Assembly (NCBI GenBank): GCA_041389525.1
Contig: JAWKRR010000019.1
Coordinates: 48,491-112,490 of the forward strand
Direction: 5' to 3'
Source: JACKFB01 sp041389525
Lineage (GTDB): Bacteria; Myxococcota_A; UBA9042; PHBI01; JACKFB01
DNA length: 64,000 bases
The position numbers and the translations under genes were made by a program. The notes beneath the pieces are model-generated. The model made no database searches. It had not been told where the DNA came from and saw only the letters and a program-made list of their open reading frames with translations. The stretch's first letter is position 1. Each line of letters begins with the position of its first letter. Shown here in pieces: positions 23,134-31,900 of this stretch.

Positions 23134-24999
23134 ATGAGTCGGTTTCTTGAGGACTCCGCACGGACGTCGTCACTTGGCGGCGCTCAATGCGCGCTTGTGT
23201 GGGCAACGGTGCTGCTCGCCGGTTGCGGCGCGTCCGACGCACAGCCGGATTTGATTCCCGGCCGACCCGATGTTGGTGTGGTAGTTCTTGGCGACCTGGG
23301 ACCAGCCGAGACCGACTCGGAGGTATTGTCGCAGTTTGATGTGCCGGAACCTTGCGCAAACCGGTGTGCCAAGGAGTTCCCGACCGTCCCGCCCTGCAAG
23401 GCGATGAGCTGGGATATCAAGACCTGCTCGTGCTCGCTGCGTCCCGCCGCGGACGGCACGGCCTGCGATGATGGCGTCGAGTGCACCGCCGCCGATCAGT
23501 GCGTCGCCGGCCAATGCGAAGGCGGCCCGGCGGCCGAACTCGTTGAGCCGAGTGAGGGCTGGCAGCCGGAGGGCACGCCGCTGCTGCAGCCCGACGACCC
23601 CGATTGGGTATGGACGGCAGCTCACATGGATTGGGGATGCCGGGCATGCGATGGCTCACGAGCGTATCTAAACTGGCTCGCGACGGGCTCCCACGCTCAG
23701 TCCCCTTATTGGGCCGCCGCCATGCCGAATGGCGAACTCGCGACTCTCGAACTGATTGCACATCTCCGGGTCTATGATGTCAGTCTTGAACCCCTATGGG
23801 ACGCGCCCGGTTCGGTGCTTGCTGGGCGCACAACGACCAGGAGTATGCACGCCGGACACGATGGGTCGCTGTATGTAGGCGGGTGGAAAGACTATTTGCC
23901 GGCGTCGCAGGCTTCGAGTTGGGTCGGCAGGTTCGACGCGGTGGGCATCCTGCTCTGGGAACGCGAGCTGCGCTCCCGGTATGCGGTCTCCGACTCCCTA
24001 CCGGCTTCGGATCTCGGGTTATATGTCGTCGAGGCTGGGGCCAAGAGCGCCGCGGCGGAGTCGACGTTGGAACGGAGCCTAAGCGTTCGTCGGCTCGACG
24101 CTGACGGCAATGACATTTGGGCAACCGACATCGATGGGGTTTGGCCGCTGGCGAACTCACCGTTTCGACTCGCACCGGTGCGCGAGGGCGGCGTGGTGGT
24201 CGCGTTCATGGGGCGTGAGACGAAAACGAGTAGCGATGGCAATGAGTCTGAGCAACGGTGGGTCGCTTCGGCGGCGCGCTTCGATGCGGAAGGTGCGATT
24301 CGCTGGCAAACGCGGCTAGGCTCACCCGAGTTCTCCTCACATACGGGACGCATCACAACCCTACCAGACGACGAGTTCATGGTCTTCGGCGTCCAGTGGC
24401 CAACGTTCGGAGAGCGGGACCGGTATCCGGTCGCCGCATGGCGGGTGGACGCGGACGGATCCACCTTGAGTGAAACGATCATCCACCCGAAAATCGGAGA
24501 TTACTTCTTGGCAATCGGCGCCACGGAAGCGCCCGATGGTGCAGCCTTGGTCACCGGCATTCTGACTGACTATCACGGCACCTTCGAGAAGAGCTTTCTC
24601 TTCAACGACAAAGGGCTTGGGGATACGGACGGATTCATAATGAAATTGGATCGTTGGGGCAATTATGAATGGATGCGGCTGTTCGGCGATCCGGGTGTTG
24701 GTTTGGATATGCTCTGGGATGTCGTCGCCAGTTCCGACGGCCGAATCACCGCGACCGGCGTGCTAGATGGCGAGACCGGTTCAAAGGTGCGCAACTGGAT
24801 CCTCCGCACCGACTTCTGGGGCCGCACGTGCGGGATGCGGCTTGGGGTTTGCGCGGATATGGCCTGGCAGGACTGCGAGGACGGCAACCCATGCACGATC
24901 AACTGGTGCGACCCGGACGCGGGCTGCACGCACCCGGCGCTGCCCGACGGCAGCCCTTGCGGCGAGGGGTTGACGTGTCAGGGGGCGGTTTGCAAGTAG
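23134..24999 (+). CDS. Cys-rich PQQ-propeller-like lipoprotein (cassette C, first)
   Basis: ATG 23134 has AAAGGAG eight bases upstream. The 621-aa product has a lipoprotein signal ending LLAGC, an acidic linker, then the Cys head SWDIKTCSCSLRP and CDDGVECTAADQCVAGQC. Family blocks follow: CRACDGSRAYLNWL, FGVQWPTFGERDRYPVAAW, FIMKLDRWGNYEWMRLFGDPG and ILRTDFWGRTCGMRLGVC. It ends in the Cys-rich block with CEDGNPCTINWCDPDAGCTHP. The repeated VxxxDGxI/LW strands suggest a PQQ/WD-type propeller. Predicted to be anchored in the outer membrane. Overlaps the next paralogue by 25 bp. This is the clearest intact representative of the family. Confidence 0.88.
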   Translation: MSRFLEDSARTSSLGGAQCALVWATVLLAGCGASDAQPDLIPGRPDVGVVVLGDLGPAETDSEVLSQFDVPEPCANRCAKEFPTVPPCKAMSWDIKTCSCSLRPAADGTACDDGVECTAADQCVAGQCEGGPAAELVEPSEGWQPEGTPLLQPDDPDWVWTAAHMDWGCRACDGSRAYLNWLATGSHAQSPYWAAAMPNGELATLELIAHLRVYDVSLEPLWDAPGSVLAGRTTTRSMHAGHDGSLYVGGWKDYLPASQASSWVGRFDAVGILLWERELRSRYAVSDSLPASDLGLYVVEAGAKSAAAESTLERSLSVRRLDADGNDIWATDIDGVWPLANSPFRLAPVREGGVVVAFMGRETKTSSDGNESEQRWVASAARFDAEGAIRWQTRLGSPEFSSHTGRITTLPDDEFMVFGVQWPTFGERDRYPVAAWRVDADGSTLSETIIHPKIGDYFLAIGATEAPDGAALVTGILTDYHGTFEKSFLFNDKGLGDTDGFIMKLDRWGNYEWMRLFGDPGVGLDMLWDVVASSDGRITATGVLDGETGSKVRNWILRTDFWGRTCGMRLGVCADMAWQDCEDGNPCTINWCDPDAGCTHPALPDGSPCGEGLTCQGAVCK

Positions 25000-26867
25000 C
25001 GCCCGTCAGCCCGGCAGCAGCCCGCGCGGCGCTCCGCCGCGGCCCCCTCGCGACCGCCCTCGCCCTGGTGCTGACGGCGACGCTGCACGCCTGCAGCGCC
25101 ACCTCGCCCGCCACCGACGCCACCACCAAAGCCGACGCCGACGCGGGAGTGGTCGTCCTCAACGACCTAGGCCAGACCGAGCTCCAACCCGACACCGCCC
25201 CCACCCCCGACGTCGAAGCCCCCTGCGAGAACCGCTGCGCCAAGCAGTTCCCGGTCGTCCCGCAGTGCATGGCGACGAGCTGGGATATTAAGACCTGCAC
25301 TTGCACCCTGCGTCCCGCGGCGGATGGGACGGCGTGCGATGACGGCGTCGAGTGCACGGCCGCCGACACCTGCGTCGCCGGCAAGTGCGAAGGCGGGCCG
25401 CCGGCCGAACTCGTTGAGCCGAGTGAGGGCTGGCAGCCGGAGGGAACCCCGTTGCTTCAGCCTGACGACCCTGCCTGGATTTGGGCCGCGGTACATAGGG
25501 ATCCTAGCTGCAGGGCATGCGACGGTTCACGAGCCTATTTGAACTGGTATGTCGGCGGGCTGCATACCCAGAATCCGATTTGGGGCGCAATCACGGCGCA
25601 GGGCGAACTCGCGACCCTTGAGCTCGTCGCTCACATCCGGACGTACGACTTCAATCTCACACCGGCCTGGGACTCGCTAGGATCGGCTTTTGATGGCGTG
25701 GTGACCACCCGCCGTCTCCGCATCGCCAGCGACGGGTCATTCTATGCTGGCGGATGGACGAATGAAGCTGGCAATCCGAACCCAGCAGTGAGTTGGGTGG
25801 CTCGGTATGGCCCGACGGGAGACATAGTTTGGGAGCGGTCTTTGCGGCAGCGATTCCTGACGAACGACGTGCTGCCGACGCCGGACCTGGGGCTGTACAC
25901 GGTCGAGGCCGGCAACAAGTCGGCGGCCCCGTCGGCGGCCTTGGACTTCACACTCACGGTTCGCCGACTTGATGCCGAAGGCGCCGAACTCTGGAGCACG
26001 GATATCGATGCCGTCCAGCCCGTGCTGCGCTCCCCTTTTCGGCTGGCGCGCGCCGTGCGCGGCGGCGCGGTCCTCGCGTATATGGCGGCGGAAACACAGA
26101 CAAGTCCCGATGGCGCCAAGTCCGAGCGAGCCTGGGCCGCCTCAGCCGCTCGTTTCGATGAGCAAGGCGGGGTGGCTTGGCAATTGCGGCTCAGTGCACC
26201 AGATGTCACCGTGGAAGCGGGCCCCATCGTCGCGCTTTCGGACGACAAGTTCTTAGTGGTGGGCGTTCAGTGGCCGACATTCGGACCGTGGGACCGTTAC
26301 CCTGTTGCCGTGTGGTGGGTAGACGGGCAGGGCAACTCCTTGGGAGAAACCGATGTTTACCCCGGGTATGGAGACTATTTTTTAGCAACCGGTGCCACTG
26401 CGGCCGCGGACGGTGGCGTGCTGATCGGCGGCTATTTCACTCGCTATCGCGGATCCTACGCAAAGCCCCTAATTGCTGTGGAACTCGACCTTTGGGATAG
26501 CGACGGATTCGTCATGAAGCTCGACCGGTCGGGCAATTTTGAGTGGATGCGCCTCTACGGTGGACCGGGAACGGACTTCTTTTGGGATGTTGTCGCCAGT
26601 CCCGACGGCCGGATCACGGCGATGGGCGGGCTCGATGAGGAAACCGGCACGAAAGTCCGCAACTGGATAGTCCGCACCGACTTCTGGGGCCGCACCTGCG
26701 GGATGCGGCTTGGAGTCTGCGCGGATATGCCATGGCAGGACTGCGAGGACGGCAACCCTTGCACGATCAACTGGTGCGACCCGGACGCGGGCTGCACGCA
26801 CCCGGCGCTGCCCGACGGCAGCCCGTGTGGGGAGGGGCTGACGTGTCAGGCGGCGGTCTGCAAGTAG
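24975..26867 (+). CDS. Cys-rich PQQ-propeller-like lipoprotein (cassette C, second)
   Basis: The frame is open far upstream, but the likely start is GTG 24975 (or TTG 24990), inside the end of the previous gene. GAGGGG lies five bases before the GTG. The 630-aa product has a basic N-region, a hydrophobic stretch ending TLHAC and a Thr/Asp linker. The same Cys head, CRACDGSRAYLNWY, propeller strands and C-terminal Cys block as its neighbours follow. The central propeller differs most from its sisters, while a ~75-bp stretch around 25472-25547 is almost identical to 17975-19894. The stop is followed by a carotenoid-oxygenase relic. Confidence 0.85.
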   Translation: MSGGGLQVAPVSPAAARAALRRGPLATALALVLTATLHACSATSPATDATTKADADAGVVVLNDLGQTELQPDTAPTPDVEAPCENRCAKQFPVVPQCMATSWDIKTCTCTLRPAADGTACDDGVECTAADTCVAGKCEGGPPAELVEPSEGWQPEGTPLLQPDDPAWIWAAVHRDPSCRACDGSRAYLNWYVGGLHTQNPIWGAITAQGELATLELVAHIRTYDFNLTPAWDSLGSAFDGVVTTRRLRIASDGSFYAGGWTNEAGNPNPAVSWVARYGPTGDIVWERSLRQRFLTNDVLPTPDLGLYTVEAGNKSAAPSAALDFTLTVRRLDAEGAELWSTDIDAVQPVLRSPFRLARAVRGGAVLAYMAAETQTSPDGAKSERAWAASAARFDEQGGVAWQLRLSAPDVTVEAGPIVALSDDKFLVVGVQWPTFGPWDRYPVAVWWVDGQGNSLGETDVYPGYGDYFLATGATAAADGGVLIGGYFTRYRGSYAKPLIAVELDLWDSDGFVMKLDRSGNFEWMRLYGGPGTDFFWDVVASPDGRITAMGGLDEETGTKVRNWIVRTDFWGRTCGMRLGVCADMPWQDCEDGNPCTINWCDPDAGCTHPALPDGSPCGEGLTCQAAVCK

Positions 26868-26887
26868 CGCCGGGCGGCCGGGGCGGC

Positions 26888-26929
26888 GCTCCGTTGGGCT
26901 TTGACGGCGCGTGGGTGCCGAAGGGCTGA
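26888..26929 (+). pseudogene. Relic of a carotenoid oxygenase 3' end
   Basis: One frame reads APLGFDGAWVPKG and then TGA. This mirrors the last codons of the intact gene at 7263-8810 (VPFGFHGAWVPKT). By hand alignment about 34 of 44 bases agree with 8769-8811. The iron-binding His is Asp here. No other part of the gene is visible, so this is a boundary relic. Confidence 0.65.
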
Positions 26930-26933
26930 GGGG

Positions 26934-28538
26934 TTAGCGCACGTAGGAGGCTTCGGGGCTGTCGCCGTAGGCTCCGAGCTCGCTGCGGGTGCCTGCTCGG
27001 TCGGGGTTGTTGGGGGTCTTGCTGGCGGGGTCGCCGGCTGAGAGCGCGGGGCTGCTGGTGGCGTCGGTGACGTAGCCCGAGGGCGTCCAGTGGCCGAACG
27101 CGGATTGCAGGTGGAAGTCGTGGGCGGCCGCGTCGACGAAGAGGGGGTCGACCGAGATAAGCCCGCTCGCCCCGAACGCGATGGCGATTCCGTCATTTGC
27201 GAAGGCGGTCTGGACGTTGGAGTAGGCGACGCTGACCTTGGCCTTGGTGCAGCCCGAGCCGCAGGAGGTCTCGAAGTCGCGGCCCGTGGCTTGGCCCCAG
27301 AAGATGGCGTGGGTGAAGGCGAAGGAGTCGGCGGCCGTGTTGTTTTTGGTGATCTGGACGCCCGCGCCTGGGGCTCCGCAGCCGACCTCGAGGCCGCGGT
27401 AGCTGGTGAGGTGGTCGAAGGTCGCGACGGTGGGGCCTGCGTCGTCGGGGCCGGAGTCGAGGAAGATGTTGCCGCCGCAGTTGGAGTCGTAGATCTCGTG
27501 GTCGGACACGCAGCGGGCCGAGTCGTCGCAGAAGAAGCCGCCGCCTGAGGCTCCGGCGCGGTTGTCGCGGTAGACGTTGTAGCTCAGGCGCGCGGTCGTC
27601 GTCTGGCCGCCGCCGGTGTAGGCGCCGACGTAGAGGCCGGCGCCCCAGGCGGTGACGGTGTTGGCGAGGAAGAGGTTGCCGGTGATGGTGAGCTGGTTGG
27701 CGAAGAGGTAGAGGCCGCCGCCGTGGCTGATGTCGGGCTGGTCGCCGGCGTTGGCCTCGACGCGGTTGCCGGTGATGGCGACCTGGCTGGTGTTGGTGCT
27801 GTCGTTGAGCGCGCCGGCGCCGCCGCGGGAGCAGGTGTTTCGGGCGATGACGTTGTCGGCGATGGTGCCGCTGACGTTGTTGAGCGCGAAGCCGGCGCCG
27901 ACTTGCTGGGGGTCGGTGCAGGCGTTGTCGTGGATGTGGCAGTGGGTGATGTCGAAGCGCTGGCCGTAGTAGATGTCGCGGTAGATGGCCTGGGAGTAGC
28001 CGGTGATCTCGAAGCCGTCGATGGCGGTGAGCTGGCCTTCGGTGGGGCCGGGGTCCTCGATGCGGACGAAGCTGCCGGTGCCGGCGCCTTGGGCTTTGCT
28101 GACGTAGAGCGACGAGTCGCGGACGGCGAAGAGCTGGCCTGATTGGAAGCCGCCGGCGAGGGTGAGGGGCTTGGCGCCGGGGGCCAGCGACTCGGGGTAG
28201 GTGCCTTCGGCGACGCAGATGACCGCGGCGTCGGCGGCGGCCGCGACGGCTGCGGCGATGGTCTTGAAGGGTGTGGCCGCGCTGCCGTCGCCCGCGCCGG
28301 AGGCCGCGTCGACGTGGAGCGTGCAGGCTGGTATCGCCGTCGCTCGCGCGACTGTGACGGCCCGAGGGACGGCCGAGACTAGCGGACCACCATCGCCGCC
28401 GCCCACGTCAGAAACCGTGTCGCCGCCTGAGTCCACGACGTCGGCGGTCCCGCCGTCGCCATCGCCGGCGCAAGCGCCCAAGGCCACGAGCGCCAGCCCG
28501 ACCAGCACCCGAGAGACGACCCCGCAAGACGAAACCAT
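26934..28538 (-). CDS. Right-handed beta-helix lipoprotein
   Basis: Start is ATG 28538 behind GGGGAGG; the frame runs further upstream but into repeat DNA. The 534-aa product has a lipoprotein signal (VLVGLALVALGAC), a short Gly/Asp linker, then a typical opening for this fold (CTLHVDAASGAGDGSAATPFKTIAAAVAAA). Parallel beta-helix coils follow, such as TIADNVIARNTC, QVAITGNRVEANAG and QLTITGNLFLANTV, consistent with a pectate-lyase-like or DUF1565-type solenoid. The C-terminus DRAGTRSELGAYG is the usual end of such proteins. No catalytic residues can be assigned. Located after the cassette array on the opposite strand. Confidence 0.85.
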   Translation of the reverse strand: MVSSCGVVSRVLVGLALVALGACAGDGDGGTADVVDSGGDTVSDVGGGDGGPLVSAVPRAVTVARATAIPACTLHVDAASGAGDGSAATPFKTIAAAVAAAADAAVICVAEGTYPESLAPGAKPLTLAGGFQSGQLFAVRDSSLYVSKAQGAGTGSFVRIEDPGPTEGQLTAIDGFEITGYSQAIYRDIYYGQRFDITHCHIHDNACTDPQQVGAGFALNNVSGTIADNVIARNTCSRGGAGALNDSTNTSQVAITGNRVEANAGDQPDISHGGGLYLFANQLTITGNLFLANTVTAWGAGLYVGAYTGGGQTTTARLSYNVYRDNRAGASGGGFFCDDSARCVSDHEIYDSNCGGNIFLDSGPDDAGPTVATFDHLTSYRGLEVGCGAPGAGVQITKNNTAADSFAFTHAIFWGQATGRDFETSCGSGCTKAKVSVAYSNVQTAFANDGIAIAFGASGLISVDPLFVDAAAHDFHLQSAFGHWTPSGYVTDATSSPALSAGDPASKTPNNPDRAGTRSELGAYGDSPEASYVR

Positions 28539-28751
28539 GTCCGCCTCCCCGCGCCGAAAGGGCGTGCGCCGTGCGATGGCACTCAACGAATCGGAGTATC
28601 TGCCTGCTCGGAGGAGCGGTCCAGCGTGGGCTTCTCGCGGCGCGGCGAGTGGCCGGCGGCGTTCGCGTGGCAGCCACGGGAGGCGCGGAGGCACGGAGCG
28701 CTCGTCGGGTGGCGTTGCGATTTGAGGACCCTGCGAGGCAAGCCACGGGTG

Positions 28752-28961
28752 TCGAGGCGACCCTGGCCGCGGTCCTCCGCGCCAATCTGCCTCGTCGAGC
28801 GGGTCCTGCGCCAAGGCTGGACGCGTCGGCGGAGGCGCAGCCGCGGGTCCGCGCGAGCCTGACGCACGGGCGTGAGAGCGGGGCCGGGTCGGGAGTGGTT
28901 TTGGCCGAATAGCCGCTTGGAACCTGCGATATAAAATGAGAAATGAGGGTGCTTGACCCCC
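28752..28961. repeat. Dispersed ~210-bp repeat, copy 1
   Basis: Shares its whole length with 42573-42785, including GCCGCGGGTCCGCGC and the terminal ATATAAAATGAGAAATGAG then GTGCTTGACCCC. It fills the gap between the beta-helix gene and the stop codon of the giant surface gene, ending three bases from that stop. The short open frames across it are not genes. Confidence 0.75.
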
Positions 28962-28963
28962 CC

Positions 28964-31900
28964 TTAGTCGTGGATCTCGACCTTGTCCTCGATGACGTTC
29001 TCGGTGACTGGCTGGCCGTCGACCTCCAGGATGCGGAACTCGGTGCGGCGGTTGGATTGGCGGCCTTTGCTGGTGCGGTTGTCCGCGACGGGGCGGGTCT
29101 CGCCGTAGCCTTCGGATTGCAGGCGGGCTTTGTCGACGCCCTCAGCGGCCAGGAAGTCGACCACGGCCTTCGCGCGGGCTTTGGACAGCGTCAGGTTGCT
29201 GCTGTCGGGGCCGACGTTGTCGGTGTGGCCCTCGATGAGGATTCGCGTGATGCGCGGGTGGTCTTGGATGACTCGCGCGGCCGCTCGCAGCAAGGCGAAG
29301 CTGCGGTCTTGGATGATGGCCTTGTTGGTCGCGAAGTGCACCGCGCCGCCTAGCTCGATGTGGGTTCGCGTGATTCGGAAGCCCTTCTCCTTCGTGTCCG
29401 GGCAGCCGTCGTCGTCTTGGAACTTGTTGACCGTCTCGGGCTCGTTCGGGCACTTGTCCGCCACGTCGAGGATGCCGTCTTGGTCGTTGTCGGGGTCGGG
29501 GCAGCCGTCTGCGTCTTGGAAGCCGTCGCGGTCCTCGGGGTCCAGCGGGCACTTGTCCGCCACGTCCGGCACGCCGTCCTGGTCGTTGTCGGGGTCGGAG
29601 CAGCCGTCCGCGTCCTCGAACGCGTCCCGGTCCTCCGGGTCGTTCGGGCACTTGTCGTCGGCGTCCAGCAACCCGTCGCCGTCGTTGTCGGGGTCAGGGC
29701 AGCCGTCCTCGTCCTCGAAGCCGTCTTTGTCCTCGGGGTCGTTCGGGCATCTGTCCGCCGCATCCAGGATGCCGTCCTGGTCGTTGTCGGGGTCGGGGCA
29801 GCCGTCGATATCCTCGAATCCATCGAGGTCTTCGGGGACATTGGGGCACGCGTCGGCGCCGTCGGAGATCCCGTCGCCGTCGCTGTCGTCGCCCGCCTTG
29901 CCGTAGTCCACCGACGCCAGCGCTCGCCACGCCGGCGCGCCGTAGCCGTGGGTCAGCCCCGCGCCGCCGCCCAGCCGCAGCCGCATCGCGTCGCTCAGCG
30001 CGAAGTCCGCCCCCATCAAGAACTCGACCGGCGTCGTCGCGCCGTCCGACAGCTTCTCGCCCGCCACGTCCGGGTTGCGGTTGGACGCCGTCGGCAGGCT
30101 GCCCCACACCGTCGCGAAGAGGTCCATCCGGTGCCACCAGGTCGGCGTCGCCACGCCCAAGCCCCACCGCACCGCGTCGTCGCTGACGATGTTCTGCGCG
30201 ACCCGCCGCGGGCGCAGGTGGTAGCCGAGGTTGGCCGCGATGACCACGCCCGAGCTGTGCCGCCAGTCGACCACCACCCGCGGCTCGAACCGGAACGCCC
30301 CGTCCGAGTTGAAGGTGTCGCGGTCGCCCGTCGGCGCGTACAGGCTGCCGACCAGGCCCAGCCCGAAGCCGTTGCTCCGCTTGGGGTCCAGCAGGCGCAG
30401 CTTGGCGATCACCCGCAGGTCCCCCAGCGAGAACCCGTCGACGTCACCGCCCGCGTTGCCAAAGAGCGCCAGCGACTCGCCAAACTGGTGCAGCACCAGC
30501 GGCAGCGACACGCCCAGCTCCAGGCGCTTCCACAGGCCCAGCGCCACGCTCAGCTCCGCCTTCAGCTGCCCGTCCACCGTCTTGGAGACCGTCGTGTCGT
30601 CCGTCGTGCTGCGCGCCGTCACGAACGGCTTCGAGACGAAGTGCATCACCAGGTCGGCCGCCAACTGAAGGTGCGGCAAGACCTGCGACGAGCTGACGTT
30701 CAAGATGTTGGTGGGCGCCGACGGCATCGGCTCGAAGTGCTCGACCTGAAACGAGGTCTGGTTGTCGCCCGGCGCCGCCCGAAGCTCGGCCACCGGCCCC
30801 AGCAGCAGCATCGCCGCCAGCACCGCCGCCGCCCCGCGCCGCCGCCCCGACGCCAGCGCCCACAGCAGCGCGCTGATGAGCAGCAGCGGCCCCCACGGAC
30901 CACCGCCGCCGCCCCCGCACCCGCCCCCGCCGTAAAACACCGGCTGCCCGTCGACCACCGGCGGCGCCTCCTCGCACGCGTCGCCCACCCCGTCGCCGTC
31001 GCTGTCCAGCTGGTCCGGGTTCGCCACGTCGGGGCAGTTGTCGTTGTCGTCGACCACCTGGTCGTCGTCGAAGTCGGCCTCGCACGCGTCGGCGATGCCG
31101 TCGTCGTCGCTGTCGGCCTGGTCCGCGTTCGGCACCGACGGGCAGTTGTCCCAGCAGCCCACGAAGACTCCCCCGCCGCAGACCGGCAGCAGCAGCGGCC
31201 CCGTCGGGTCGGCCGGGTCGCACTCGAACACCCCGTCGTTGTCGTTGTCGCAGTCGCACGCGTCCCCGATGCCGTCGCCGTCGCTGTCGGCCTGGTCGAG
31301 GTTCACCACCCCCTCGCAGTTGTCTGAACACCCGGCGGTCTCGCCCGCGCGACACGCCGGCAGCGGCGGAGCCCCCGGGTCGGCCGGGTCGCACTCGAAC
31401 GTGCCGTCCCCGTCGCGGTCGCAGTCGCACGCGTCGCCCAGCCCGTCGCCGTCCAGGTCCGCCTGGTCCGCGTTCACCACGCCCGGGCAGTTGTCCGCGC
31501 ACGCCGTCTTCGCCCCGCCCACGCACGCCGCCGGCGGCTCGCCCCCCGGGTCGGCCGGGTCGCACTCCAGCACGCCGTCGCTGTCGGCGTCGCACACACA
31601 CGCGTCGCCCACGCCGTCGCCGTTGACGTCCGCCTGGTCCGCGTTCGCCACGCCCACGCAGTTGTCGGAGCACCCCGCGGTCTGCCCGCCCACGCACGCC
31701 GGCAGCGGGTCGCCGCCCGGGTCGGCCGGGTCGCACTCGAGCACGCCGTCGTTGTCCGCGTCGCAGTCGCACGCGTCGCCGACCCCGTCGCCGTCCGCGT
31801 CCGCCTGGTCGGCGTTCACGATCCCCTCGCAGTTGTCTGAGCACTCGACGGTCTCGCCGCCCACGCACGCCGGCCACGGCTCGCCCGTCGGGTCGTCGGG

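Noticed and set aside
24669..24974. Upstream extension of the 24975 lipoprotein frame
   Set aside because: The frame is open inside the previous gene only because of GC bias; the signal peptide and ribosome site support a start at 24975.
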